Both the position numbers and the translations under genes were made by a program. Below the pieces are notes generated by a model, which saw only the letters and a program-made list of their open reading frames with translations, ran no database searches and was not told the DNA's origin. DNA of 64,000 bases from NCBI GenBank assembly GCA_026874595.1, contig CM049316.1, positions 69,489,676 through 69,553,675 of the forward strand. Direction: 5' to 3'. How positions within the stretch are numbered: the first letter of the stretch is position 1; each line of letters opens with the position of its first letter. This document shows, piece by piece, positions 1-10,871 of the stretch. The stretch is from Sipunculus nudus. Taxonomy: Eukaryota; Annelida; Sipuncula; Golfingiida; Sipunculidae.

Positions 1-148
1 CTGGTAATATTTAGTTTTTAACCATTTGCTTACTCCTCTACACAAGTGGAAAGAAACCTGCAGCGGACGCGAACATAATGATAGGGCGTCCTTCACCTCG
101 TAGTCGCACCCCTTAAATTTAAAATCTAGATTTTTTACAAGCTTCCAA

Positions 149-280
149 CCGACGTTTCTTCTGTGTTTCTTCTTTCATCTTACTTCTCCCTTTTTTTAAC
201 TCCTCGCGCGACTACGCAAGTCTTCATGTTATAAACGGACACGTGGACTGCGTTTACTTACACGAAACCATAACAATGTA
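149..280 (+). repeat. Dispersed repeat family A, short diverged copy
   Basis: Two segments match the longer copies near 37.8 and 44.5 kb in the same order and strand. One is around GTTTCTTCTGTGTTTC (near 154), the other around ACACGTGG...ACTTACACGAAACCATAACAA (near 240-275). No coding potential is visible. The family is not recognised. Confidence 0.5.
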
Positions 281-463
281 TATGTAGGTGAACTTTAGAT
301 AGAAAGCCAATGTGCCTGGATGAATTTTCTGGAAAGTTTTGGTAAAATGAATTTATAGCATGAAATATCATAATACATCTGTTTATGCAAATGTGCATGT
401 ACCTTCAACCGTTAAAAGACATTTCTCCTCCCTGGTCAACGTTTCTTATTATAAATATTGTAG

Positions 464-679
464 AAATACGTAACCGAAGACGACAATGGAAGGGAGAAAA
501 TCCAGAGAGGATGCGGCAGCACACGTTCTGGTAAAAGTTGTGCTGAAGGGTCCGCGGGGCTGGAAGGCCTCGTCGTGGCCTCGTGCTGCACTGGAGACAA
601 GTGTAACGGAGCTGTACATCACGTGACCAGTCTGGGAGTGCTGCTTCTCGTGGCCGCCGTGGCTAAATATTTCTTCTAA
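464..679 (+). CDS. Ly6/uPAR three-finger protein, terminal exon (GPI-anchored C-terminus)
   Basis: This 71-codon frame lacks its own ATG and begins after a splice acceptor (TATTGTAG, AG at 462-463). Stops TAA and TAG lie just upstream in the same frame, so it is read as a last coding exon with TAA at 677-679. Its cysteines follow the end of the three-finger pattern: RGC (residues 18-20 of the exon), a single Cys near residue 28, then CCTGDKCN, the CC...CN signature that closes Ly6/uPAR domains. After CNGA comes a short spacer and a hydrophobic stretch (LGVLLLVAAVA) ending KYFF at the C-terminus, as in GPI-anchored members, where the tail is removed and the protein sits on the outer membrane face. 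The signal peptide and first fingers would lie upstream of the window. The specific family member cannot be named. A possible poly(A) signal AATAAA is at 1353-1358. Confidence 0.75.
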   Translation, partial: KYVTEDDNGREKIQRGCGSTRSGKSCAEGSAGLEGLVVASCCTGDKCNGAVHHVTSLGVLLLVAAVAKYFF

Positions 680-1149
680 ACTTTCTTTAACTATAACAGC
701 TCATACCTATAGACTGGTACCTTGCTCAATTTACTAAGAGGACATCTTCGAAGATTGATTTTCTCCACAAAATACTCAGTGCTCGTTCACAACGTGGACG
801 CAGACTTGTTCTCTACTCGAAGTATCCATTTTTCTCCATATCCTCACGAAATATAGACTATGGTTTTCTTAATAATTATTGACCAAATCTGAATATTTAG
901 TCGGTCTTATTTTGCCCTCGTTGATTAACAGGTAGCAGAGGTCATTTTCAAACGTTAATATATCATTTTGTAATCTAAAACAGGAACTTTTTCATATAAC
1001 TTTGTGCGAGACCAAAAGGGCCAAAAATTATAAAGAGAACCAGTCTACACGACATCTTATATTTAATCAACATAGTTTTTCTCATGTCCGTATCCGCTTG
1101 TGTTTCAGTTCCGCTTACAGTGCTACACACACACACACATACACACATC
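680..1149 (+). other. Probable 3'UTR or downstream flank of the Ly6 exon
   Basis: AT-rich sequence with no recognisable coding exon. It ends in a short (AC)n tract at about 1124-1149. The transcript end cannot be fixed from sequence. Confidence 0.3.
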
Positions 1150-1568
1150 ATCAAACAAAGGCGCTTGAATTGCTATTAGTAAAGTTTTCTGTTAAATTTG
1201 TTCCTTTTCTGGTTCATTTCCTTATAACAATTACTTATCTGGCATTTTCCCTGCGTTTTTTTGCACTATATGGTCCATCTCTTTATTTGGCTGAACCATT
1301 GTCACGTCTTCGGTGTCACCATCTGATGACGTCAATAGTAGACATACCAACCAATAAAAAATGCGTCCTCGGTTGCTATGCTAGGCTGTCGGGTCTAACA
1401 ACGGGAGCTTCTTGCCAGCCTATCTCAAATATTAAGTAAATAATGGAGAGATGGACCATACAGTGAGAAAAACGCCAGGAAAACGTCAGATAAGTAAAAG
1501 TTTTAAGGAAATGACCAAGAAAAGGAACAAATTTATAACTCATAGCGATTCAAGCGCCTGTGTCTAAA
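1150..1568. repeat. Foldback element with arms of about 130 bp
   Basis: The left arm (about 1150-1285) and right arm (about 1440-1568) are imperfect reverse complements. Shared blocks include GGCGCTTGAAT, TTTGTTCCTTTTCTGGTCAT (diverged), ACTTATCTG and TGGTCCATCTCT, in mirrored order. The spacer of about 155 bp carries a CRE palindrome at 1327-1334. No target duplication was found by eye. The open frame running through the left arm is not considered a gene. Confidence 0.7.
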
Positions 1569-2744
1569 CAACGAAGAGTTTGCTCGGGACATGATGCAAA
1601 ACTGAGGGGAACCTCCTTCAGTTTTGTGATATTTCACAAGATGGCGCAAATAACGCCAGGTTTAATATTCTGATCGGATAGCATTTCCTATGGAGACTCT
1701 GATCGTTTTCACCCATGTGTAAACTATCCACATATTCTTGAAGAATTATATTTAAACTAAAAGTATATTTTCTTAGAGTCATAGCAATTTTGTGGCCGGT
1801 TTAGTGCAAAAAAAAATTTTGGTTGTATAGATTTTTTTTTATATTCAAGTTTTAATATGTGATACTAGTGAGCAGTACTGTATATTGTTATTTTGTTGTT
1901 GCTGATCAACTATAATACAAGTACATATTCGCTTTTTGTTCGTAAATCATGCGAACGTTTGTTGTTCACTGTTTAACCTTTAGTAAAATACCCGAAATAT
2001 TTGTAAAAGTTTCGCCCACTTACATGTAACGGACTATTTTAATAAAAGAATATTATACACTATATAATGATTTAAATGTGTTTCATATAACGCTCAAACA
2101 TTAGACATGATCGCTTAAAATTATTTATGTACTTATACAATTTAAATGGACAGATGTAATAATACGCTGCATATTTTTCTCCAGGTCAAGCAAACATCTC
2201 ATATAATCATATAAGACATTTGCCTATAAATATATCAATATAGATTTAGTAGAAACCATTTCATGAAAGCAAACCAATCCTTTCTTTTTTACCACAAAAA
2301 CAAATTATAGATGGTGTGATTTGTTGATAAAGTATCGGCCCTTCTATAAATAGTTTCAACTCTGCAGTGACGTAAAGCATAGGGAAAAGTTGTTAAAATT
2401 TCTAGATCTTCTCAAAAGCTTATTGTCAATTCTCACACTGTAGGACTAAATATTTCCAGTTAAGAAAAAAAACATGTATTGCATGATTTAAGCAATGTTT
2501 AAATTTCTTTCTGTGACGTCACATATCGCACAAGCCAATCGCATCTCTTTGATGAATACAATGCTCCCCTCACATAATAAACGCAATCGCTAATACGATA
2601 AACTAAATTCCATTGTGTATATGGTTGAAGAAAAAACGGCCTGAGACCACAAAAAGCCATTAAAAATAACAGCTCACCATTCTCTAGACAGAGGATTAAT
2701 CTAGAGGATGTCAAGGAAAAAAATCATGCAAAAGTTCCCCAACC
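1569..2744. other. AT-rich DNA, no gene seen
   Basis: No coding exon, RNA gene or mobile element recognised. One CRE palindrome (TGACGTCA) lies at 2514-2521. Confidence 0.4.
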
Positions 2745-2951
2745 CATGTTTGCTTTTACCTGTTCGGTCCATTTTCCATGTTCTTTCGATCATACGTGAC
2801 TGCACATTTGTGAATATTCCTGGAAGTCCTTCCTGGACCCAGAATCATGAGGCGGATGAACAACAAAAGTTGTTTCTTGCTTGGCCTATTCCGAAAAAAC
2901 CTGGCAAATTCATGAGATTTCGTTTTTGATTGCATGAGTTATGTTGTGAAT

Positions 2952-2984
<33 letters not shown>

Positions 2985-3012
2985 AACGGTGATGAAGCAT
3001 ACCCGTCTGGCA
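2745..3012 (+). repeat. RTE-like non-LTR retrotransposon 3' tail (or SINE using it), copy 1
   Basis: The end has a stretch like GAGTTATGTTGTGAATAAAC, an (AC)n tract at about 2954-2982, then CTGGCAGAGGCCAAT. This is laid out like the copy at 41.7 kb. A purine-rich GGCGGAGGYAAT end after an (AAAC)/(AC) tract is typical of RTE-clade LINE 3' ends in aquatic animals. No reverse transcriptase is present. The left boundary is approximate. Confidence 0.4.
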
Positions 3013-3043
3013 GAGGCCAATTAAGCTAAGGCCAAAAAAACTA

Positions 3044-3833
3044 GGATACGGGTAGTCGACAAGCGACTACGTGTATCCGCCTAAATCAGAGTGGAACGGG
3101 TGAAGTGAGGCATGGATTGAGTGGCAAGGGGAAATAGAGTGAAGTGTTGCATATTAGCATGGATGTCTGCAGCCAAATTGGGTATGTAGGTTGCGCCACC
3201 TACCACAAAATCCAGAAAGCCGTCCAAGTTGTATACATATGCAAAATTTAAGGCAGATAAGTCAAACCACTACATGTATATGAGTGATTTTTGCCCTTGG
3301 CAGACAAACAGATGGACGCTGTGCAAAAATGGTTGCACGTGGCGCCACCAGTTTTGCGTATGATAAAGAGCTATGTGAGAACTATACACATGCAAAACGT
3401 TGGCCAAATCGGTCAAACGGTTCCCAAGATATGAGCTTGGATATCTGCTGCATAAACTAGAATGTAAGTGGCGCCACCTGTCATTAATCAAGAGAGCTGT
3501 CGGGGATGTATAAATGGCGCCACCATTTTTTGTGTATGTTGTAAAGCTCTCCAAGGGCTACATTTGTGCAAAAAAAAATTCCTGATCGGTCAAACGGTTC
3601 CCGAGATATGTGGGTTTATGTGTGGAAACAGACGCACAAACGGACGCAGAGCGCAGAGGAAAGGTCAGAGGTCAAAACAAAATCGGGGCGCAGCAGTTCA
3701 CATGTGACCCGAACATAATCCCGGGTTTCGAAAATTCCGCCCAGCGGTTACGGAGGAGTTCTCCCGACACCTACGCGGCGGCGGCGGCGGGCTGAAAACA
3801 TAGTATCCGCAAAACTCTGTTTTGGCGGATACA
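3044..3833. repeat. Tandem-monomer element bounded by two hairpins
   Basis: A 15-bp-stem hairpin at about 3052-3086 (GGATACGGGTAGTCG, 5-nt loop, near-complement) contains GTATCCGCC at its right end. A second hairpin at about 3803-3832 (GTATCCGC ... GGCGGATAC) closes the unit. Between them, about three diverged monomers of roughly 110-140 bp recur. Each contains GGCGCCACC (near 3344, 3471, 3514; variant near 3190), and two contain ATCGGTCAAACGGTTCCC (near 3408 and 3585). The architecture resembles tandem-core non-autonomous elements known from bivalves, such as the pearl type. No transposase is seen. Confidence 0.6.
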
Positions 3834-3838
3834 ATAAT

Positions 3839-4112
3839 AAGGTATGATTCTCAGGCACTCTTTTTCAGAAATCACTGCGGGCGGGCGATATTTTATTTTT
3901 GACCTTTTTTGTATGTTTCAATAAAAATGTCATATGATCAGGGGAAACAATGAAAACAACATTTTTTTTTTGCCAATGAGGTGAAAGCACTACATAACTA
4001 AAGAAATGGTATCAAAATTGTATTATTTTAACTTCTTGAAAGATGAAAATCAAAATAATAATGCGGGAGGGGGGTTATAATTGACGAGGGCGGTACCTGA
4101 GAACCATACCTT
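3839..4112. mobile_element. MITE family B, copy 1
   Basis: The terminal inverted repeat is AAGGTATGATTCTCAGGCAC at the left and its near-complement (GTACCTGAGAACCATACCTT) at the right. Subterminal GC-rich arms include GCGGGCGGGCG on the left and GCGGGAGGGGGG on the right. The interior is AT-rich and noncoding. A second copy in opposite orientation at 56677-56977 aligns over most of its length, showing a dispersed family. The target-site duplication is not clear because both flanks are A/T-rich. Confidence 0.75.
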
Positions 4113-5170
4113 TTAATTTTATGGCCTAATGGTAACAAATATATCATCTCTTTTCCGCGGCACCAGTTTTCATCATGAGTTTTAAACGAACTGCTTCATG
4201 AGTCTCTCTTTCTATACAAGATGGCGTAATGTACTACCTGAAGAAATTCAACTCTGGACAGGGACATTTAACTGCAAGCATTTAAATCGACCATACATTC
4301 TGGTCGAGTGCCTGTGATGTAATGCGTGAGCTTTGTGTGTGTGTATGTTGCGTGTGAGAGTAAGACTCTGCTAGTTTTGGTTTGTCAAATTTTGACTCCC
4401 ACAATGCACCCGGCCGCGGGGCTTATATAGAAAAACCAGCGGCGTAGGTATAAATTTTGTTGAGAGGCTTATGTAGTCCGTTTCAATATGTAATGTTTGA
4501 AAGAACCGTTTCAAAGCAAATCACATAAACACAGGTGTTATTGTGGTAAAAATTTCACAGAATAAGTAGCATGCGCATGTGAAATCTAAACAGAAGGTGT
4601 TTCTTTAAAATCTGGATTTCAAAAGAGAAGAGCTTCGTTTTGAGTATGAACTGCCTCTGGAGGAAGGCAGTGTTGGTGTGTTTTGTGTACGTGTATGCGT
4701 GTTTATAATTATCAAGCTTTCTATCATTTTTATGAGGAGTGCTACGCCGGAACAGAAAGTGGTTGAAATTACTGTTGGTGCGTTTGCTTCACAATTTTTT
4801 TTCCTTCTGATGTGGCGTTCCAAAAATTTCCAATAAGGACAAATCAATCTACATAATTAATGGATTGTTCAAATTCACACAGCATTCCCGCATAGGCCTA
4901 CGCTAATTGGACTAATTGAAAAATGAATAATTAATCATTACATCACTTAAGCAACTGGTGGTAGAAAAAAAGGACACAGCTCCACGAGGACACAGGACCA
5001 TATGTACGTGGGTGTCTGAAGCAGAGAGTTGTAAAGTTCCGACCAGTTTTAATCAAACAAATGGTCAGAAAAATATAGGTGGTTATACTAATGTTAATAT
5101 CAAAAGCCACGTAATTTGATTTGGGAAGGAGATATTCAGCTGAAAGCGAGTAAGATATGGTAACGTTTTC
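4113..5170. other. No gene seen
   Basis: Moderately AT-rich sequence with a short GT-rich tract near 4336. No splice-bounded open frame or known repeat was recognised. Confidence 0.4.
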
Positions 5171-5179
5171 GTGAGAGAG

Positions 5180-5223
<44 letters not shown>

Positions 5224-5516
5224 TGAGTGAGAGAGAGAGAAACAGACAGACAGACTGAGACAGAGAAACAGAGAGAGAGACAGACAGAGACAGGCAGAGG
5301 CAGAGAGAAATCATGAGAGAGACAGAGAGAGACAGATACACAGAGAGAGAGGGAGATAGGGACAGACAGAGACAGAGACATGAAGAGAGACAGAGAAAGA
5401 CAGAGAGAGAGAGAGAGACAGACAGACAGAGACAGAGAGGGTTACAGAGAGACAGACACAGAGACAGACATAGCCAGAGTGAGACAGAGACAGAGCAAGA
5501 GAGACATAGAGAGACA
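5171..5516. repeat. GA / GACA microsatellite
   Basis: Long purine-rich tract of GAGA and GACAGA units. It opens reading frames in all phases on both strands, which are artefacts. Confidence 0.95.
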
Positions 5517-6264
5517 TTATTTTATCAATTCAAAAGCGTATTGTATAGAAATTGTTCAACAAACCATTAGTAAATTCGTCATAGCTTCACTTTCCATGTG
5601 CTCATGCTGCAGTGGATAAAAAAGTTCGTTAATTTACGCGCCCACCGTCTTCCGGATGAGACGAGATGTGAGTTACGTGGTGTCCGAATGTCAAGAGATG
5701 TTCTGGTATCATGGGAATGTTCTGTATATTTATTTGGGCTAGTGAAAAAATAACAATATTACCGTTTCACTTAAAAAAATAAAAATACTAGTACATAAAA
5801 TTTTGCCGGGCAAAAACAGATATTGCGAAAGAAGTTCCAAATAACATTCCCTTATGACCGACAGGAGTGACGCACTTGGAGTGGTGCCTGTTACCGGAAG
5901 CACAAATCCCTAGTGTTTGCAAAAGTGAACGATTACATATATATGTACCTAGCTATATTGTTTACTTTCCTGTAAGTTTAAGTAACGGTATGCCTCTTAT
6001 CCATACGTTAGATAAAATTACATTTTTTTTGTTTGAGGTATATAAGGTTTGGTAATGAAACTCCTTCCCCGGCTGTTTAATGTTTAAAAGTATGTTGTTT
6101 AACAGGAACATGCGGGTAATTAAATCGACCGAGGCAATCTACTTCCGCAAAGAATGGGTCTATAATATGTGTCAACAAGACAAGGGCGGGATGACATTCA
6201 AAGAGATAAAAAAACCTGAGACACTGAGACACAGACAACAAACAGGAAGCCGCAGATAGATAGG
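5517..6264. other. No gene seen
   Basis: Unique-looking DNA between two purine-rich microsatellites. No exon or RNA gene recognised. Confidence 0.4.
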
Positions 6265-6480
6265 TAAAGTTAGAAAGATAGACAGACAGATAGAGAGAGA
6301 GACAGAGAAAGAGACAAAGGAAGCCAGAAAACAAGAGAAACTGAGAAACAGACAGGAAGAAACAGAAAAAGACAGACAGAAAAAAAACTCAGAGAAACTG
6401 AGAAGCGGGCGGATAGACACTTCGCTAGAGAGAGATACAGAGAGAGACGGAGAGAAAATAACTGAGACAGAGAAACAGTG
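6265..6480. repeat. Degenerate GACA / GAGA microsatellite
   Basis: Purine-rich GACAGA-type units, more degenerate than the tract 1 kb upstream. Overlapping open frames on the minus strand are low-complexity artefacts. Confidence 0.9.
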
Positions 6481-8526
6481 AGACCTCCACTGAGCCAGAG
6501 AAAGTCAGTTTGACAGATGGACACAGGTAAGTTAGGTCCCCAGTCTCCTTTAATAATAACAGTCTATACATCACTACCGCTGAAGACAAACGTTTCCCCC
6601 GTAATTTATACGTTGCGTGTGAATACTTCTTTACATACAAAGCTTTTATGACCACGAATTTACATGTTACATAAGTAAATGTGTATTAAATATGCCTGGA
6701 CGAATGTACTCTTTACACTTTGCAACACACAGCTAATCATTGCATGCGAGTAGCTAATGATTTATCATATGATATTGAGATATATTTACTTTTCCTAAGA
6801 AGTTAAATGGAACTTAGTTTCATATTCTATATTGCTTAGTTTTCTTTTGTTTCTGGCGAATACTTTGTTTTGTTTAGTTTTTTTATTAACGTTAGCAAGA
6901 TGGATTGAACATTTTCGTCAACAAGAATAATAGACTTTTTGGAATGGGCTACCACTGTTAACAAAAAGGCTGTTAACAAACACAATGAATAATTAAGGCC
7001 TTGTTTTAACATATCAACGTTGCCTGCATTGGAGAAATGATACTAGCGTTAACCTAACCATTACAACGTTCGGTTCAAATATTAAATAAAAGCATTATGA
7101 CATCGTGTTTTACTTGTACGACGCGATTAGATATGTACTTTAATATTTAGTGCAAAAGAAATTCTCTTTTACGCGCCCAAGTCGTGAGTAAAGAGATCGT
7201 CAATTTTAACCGCGGCTATATATATATGGTAATGTTAGAGACTAGTCCGCACGGGGGCGCTTCATGCTTTCTTGTTATATAGAAGCACGTGCCTCTTAAA
7301 TTCATGCAGGAAAAGATTTGGGCCCTTCCGCCAGATGTCTTTTCCGCTAAAAACGAACCTGTTAGGCACCGTGGGACGACCGGTACTACTAATCGCAACT
7401 ACCAGACTTAAAAAACACAATTTAGTACTAGTAATATTTTTAGGGAAACACCTTCTGTTTACACTTCACTTGGGCATGCTTGTATAATAGTACTTATTCC
7501 ATCCATCCTAACCACAAAAATGTCCATGTTTATGTAATTTTAATTGAATTAATTCTTATCCAACGTATTTGAATGGACTACATTGCCCTCTTCACTACAT
7601 TTGTATCTACGCTGTCTGTGTAGAAACCGCGATGCATTGTGGGGTTCATATGCTGCATAAACCCTAACCAGCAGAGTCGTTCTCTTACGAGTCCGATTTC
7701 TGCACAGTGTGTTGGTTTAAAAATCCTTTGTTATCAGTTACCACGGCATGTAAATGTGTAGGTTTACATAAGATATATTAATTTGGGATGAGACAACTTT
7801 TTTTCCTCAAAATTGTGATAATAAAAGTTTGACTAGTTGATGATATTTCTGTCAGTGACGGCTTGTACAAGTAAACTATTTGAAACTGATCACAAACCTA
7901 TGGTTTGTTAATCAACCCCAACGTCTCCAGAACACAAATATCGACGTACGGGTGACAGAGTGTCGCTAAAGGTCCCACCCTCCCCGCTTCGATGTTCCCC
8001 TGAGTAACGGAACTAATTAGTGAAATCTCGTGAAACTGAACCAGCGAGATTTGCTCAGAAAGCCAGTGATTATGCCACACCACTTTATGAGCTACCAATG
8101 AAGCTAGGCCTAAATAATAAATGCGCTTCTTTTAAAGTATCTTATTACCGACATTCCTGGTCCACCTGACTGTAAGTCAGGCGACTCATTTTATTACTTG
8201 CTGTTGTTTGTATATCGATTGTGGATCCGTGCAGACAATAATGACATACAGTCGGGTGTACACATAACGCTACCGTCGCTACCTGATGATTTCGTCAGAC
8301 GTAACGGAGACGTCTTGCTATGTGTACAGGATGTTACACTGAGCGCACTTTTGAACAGCTTTAGCAACCCCCATCAAACGTATCGTTATTCTGTGTACAT
8401 GTTACGATATGTCGGCGTGACGTATGCGATATATGTACACGTCATTTACAAATCGCAAACCATAAAGCCTGTACTAACCGACTGTTGACTAATGACAAAT
8501 AACTTCTTAGCTCCTCATTATCAAAC

Positions 8527-8527
<1 letters not shown>
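6481..8527. other. No gene seen
   Basis: Frames of 60-96 codons exist here (for example 8198-8488), but none has a recognisable domain or credible splice context. No repeat boundary was recognised. Confidence 0.4.
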
Positions 8528-8586
<59 letters not shown>

Positions 8587-8591
8587 TATAT
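8528..8591. repeat. (TA)n microsatellite split by the retrotransposon
   Basis: Near-perfect TA run that resumes as ATATATATA right after the other end of the LTR element (15212-15220). The four bases next to the two LTRs (8588-8591 and 15212-15215) both read ATAT, compatible with a 4-bp target duplication inside the TA repeat. Confidence 0.9.
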
Positions 8592-9391
8592 TGTTACGGA
8601 ACCTTATATAAACAGATCACGTATGCGTGATGAACACAAATTCTGTAACGGAGATAAAAAAAATCAGATTCTGCAACACTAGGCAGCGTGAAATGTCTAG
8701 GGGAATGAATAAAGAAGTCAGTGGTTTTTTGTTAACAAATAACTATAATTTATTCTTAAAACAACCCTAACATTACAATACACTAAATCAATACAATTAT
8801 ACAATAAAACAGCGTTATAGCAACAAGTCAATACAATCACAGAGAAAATAATGTATGTGCACAGTACCTGGATACCAACACCGTCACCACGATAAATCCT
8901 TTAAATGTAAACTTTCGGAAAATGACAGTCCAGTGGAAAGTTCTTGCAACAACCCAGAAAGTAAACTGAAGTCCATATGCATAAAATCCAGGAGTAAGTC
9001 TTCGAAAATCTATAATTGCCGCACTAGTTGGATAAGGTCCTAGAATCTGACACACGCTTCTGCGTCCGCTGGAATCTTCTCTGCTGTTCTCTCTCTGCCC
9101 TCTGCTAAACACAGCCCCTTTAAATACCTTCACACCTCAAGCCGAGAATTTTCCACTTCTCGAACAGTCTATAAGGACCTTACTCAACAGTAAACACGCG
9201 TTTCAGGAATTCTCTAGAAAACATCGCCGTCCCTTTACACACCATGGTGTACACGTGATCTCGCCCGAAGCCAGCACAACAACAAGAGTTCAACCAGTAC
9301 GGATTAAACATAGAATGTAACACGCGGCCAGACACGAGCGCCTAAACAGGAGCCACGCTCGTGCCACACAATAAAAAGAGCACCTGTAACA
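8592..9391 (-). repeat. 3' LTR of the Gmr1-type element (800 bp)
   Basis: Bounded by TGTTACGG and CCTGTAACA, a 6-bp inverted terminal repeat. It aligns along its length with 14449-15211 and with the inverted solo LTR at 30527-31394. It is longer than the 5' LTR because of indels near 8930 and 9270-9350. Confidence 0.92.
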
Positions 9392-9402
9392 CTCCCCCTC
9401 CT
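9392..9402 (-). other. Polypurine tract of the retrotransposon
   Basis: On the minus strand it reads AGGAGGGGGAG and directly abuts the 3' LTR. This is the expected primer for plus-strand DNA synthesis. Confidence 0.8.
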
Positions 9403-9521
9403 GTAAGAAAAAAAAAGTTTTCTCGGAAAACTTTCTTTTTACGATCACAATCACTAAAATTTTACAACATCTCAAAATCATCTTATTTACAACATTACAT
9501 AAACATCTTGTTCACATCATT

Positions 9522-9925
9522 TCATAAACATCTCGATAAGCAATCAGCAAGTACATTGTCTTTCCCTTTAATGTGCATGATATCAAGGTTGTAATCACGA
9601 GGGGATTGTGATCACTGAAGACAATGATAGGCATGACTGATGAAGTAACATAAACTTCAAAATGTTGCAACGCCAAAATCAAAGCCAAACATTCTTTTTC
9701 AATAGTGGAGTAGTTTTTCTGGTTTGCATTAAACTTTCTTGAGAAATAGCAAATTGGATGATCTATGCCATCATTGCCTTCTTGTAACAACACAGCACCA
9801 GCAGCAGTATCACTAGCATCTACAGCTAACTTAAAAGGTACAGAAAAGTCTGGAGCTGCTAAAACTGGTGAACTTTGCAGAATTGCTTTCAAATTCTGAA
9901 ATGCATTTTCACATTGAACATTCAA
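9522..9925 (-). pseudogene. Retrotransposon RNase H remnant
   Basis: The Gypsy-type RNase H core is readable: VDASD, then IEKECLA, then SDHNPL supply the acidic residues expected at the active site. About 20 residues of the usual domain are missing near 9600, where the frame shifts. The end then continues in another frame as HIKGKDNVLADCLSR and stops at 9522-9524. This is the last coding part before the polypurine tract, so no integrase follows it. The loss of the inner segment makes it nonfunctional. Confidence 0.88.
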
Positions 9926-9956
9926 TTCAAACTTTTGTTTCTTTTTAACAAATTAG

Positions 9957-10870
9957 TCAAAGGTTCACAGCAGAAAAATTTGGACAAAACTTCCTGTAGT
10001 ATCCAACCTTACCAAGAAAACGCATTATTTGCTTTTTGTTCTCTGGCTTAGGAAATGCAGAAATAGCACTTATTTTGGTATCAACAGGTTTTACCTGACC
10101 CTGCCCTACAATATGACCCAAATATGTTACTTGTGCATGACAAAACTCAGATTTTACTAAGTTGACGGTCAGACATGCTTTACTGAGTCTTTCGAAGAGG
10201 TCGCGGAGAATTTGCAGATGTTTCACCCAGGTGTCCCTGTACACGATAAGGTCATCGATATTTGCGTCGCAGCCCGGAATGTCCTTGGCAACCATATGGA
10301 TGAGGCGCTTGAACGTGGCTGGCGAGTTCTTCATGCCAAACGGAATAACTTTAAACTGGTACAATCCTTGCGGCGTCACAAATGCGGACACTTTTTCGCT
10401 CGTTCTCTCAGCGGAGCTTGCCAGAATCCTTTTAGCAAGTCAAACGTGGAGACATATCTGGAGCTACCGACTCTATCAATACAATCATCGATCCTCGGAA
10501 TCGGGAACGTGTCATTCTTGGTGACAGAGTTCAGTTTTCGATAATCTGTGCACATACGGCAACTTCCATCAGGTTTTGGCACAAGAATACATGGTGAACT
10601 CCAGTTACTGTTACTAGGTTCAATAAAATCATTGTCCAGCAAATATTGAATCTCATCCTGTAGATACTTTTGCTTTTCTGGACTCAGCTTATATGGATGT
10701 TGCTTGACTGCGCTTGCCTTGCCAACATCGACGCCATGGCACAATATGTTAGTTCGCGTTGGAATTTCCTTTAACAAATGTTCATAATATCCTAGCAGGT
10801 TCTTGAGGTCTTGTTGTTGTTGTGCGGTAAGGTGTGACAGTTTGGCATCCAGGTTTTTATGCACGTTTGA
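9957..10870 (-). pseudogene. Retrotransposon reverse transcriptase remnant
   Basis: Ordered RT motifs are visible on the minus strand: ILVPKPDG, RKLNSVT, FDLLKGFWQ (motif A aspartate kept), FGMKNSPATF (motif B), NIDDLIVY (motif C with both aspartates but Asn where Tyr is usual) and YLGHIVG, ending with the thumb/connection KVGYYRKFCPNF. A frameshift lies at about 10376-10391, splitting the domain between motifs A and B. The start of the frame abuts the end of the integrase frame, about 10 bp apart, which supports a contiguous INT-RT order. It resembles Ty3/Gypsy rather than Ty1/Copia RT. Confidence 0.92.
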
Positions 10871-10871
10871 G

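Noticed and set aside
1002-1439. 145-codon frame on the plus strand
   Set aside because: Starts at TTG, crosses an (AC)n tract and the left arm of a foldback element, and has no recognisable domain.
4943-5619. Several Ser/Leu- or Arg/Glu-rich frames on both strands
   Set aside because: Products of the GA/GACA microsatellite, open in several phases at once.
6077-6655. Overlapping minus-strand frames rich in Ser, Leu and Phe
   Set aside because: Low-complexity reading of the second GACA tract.
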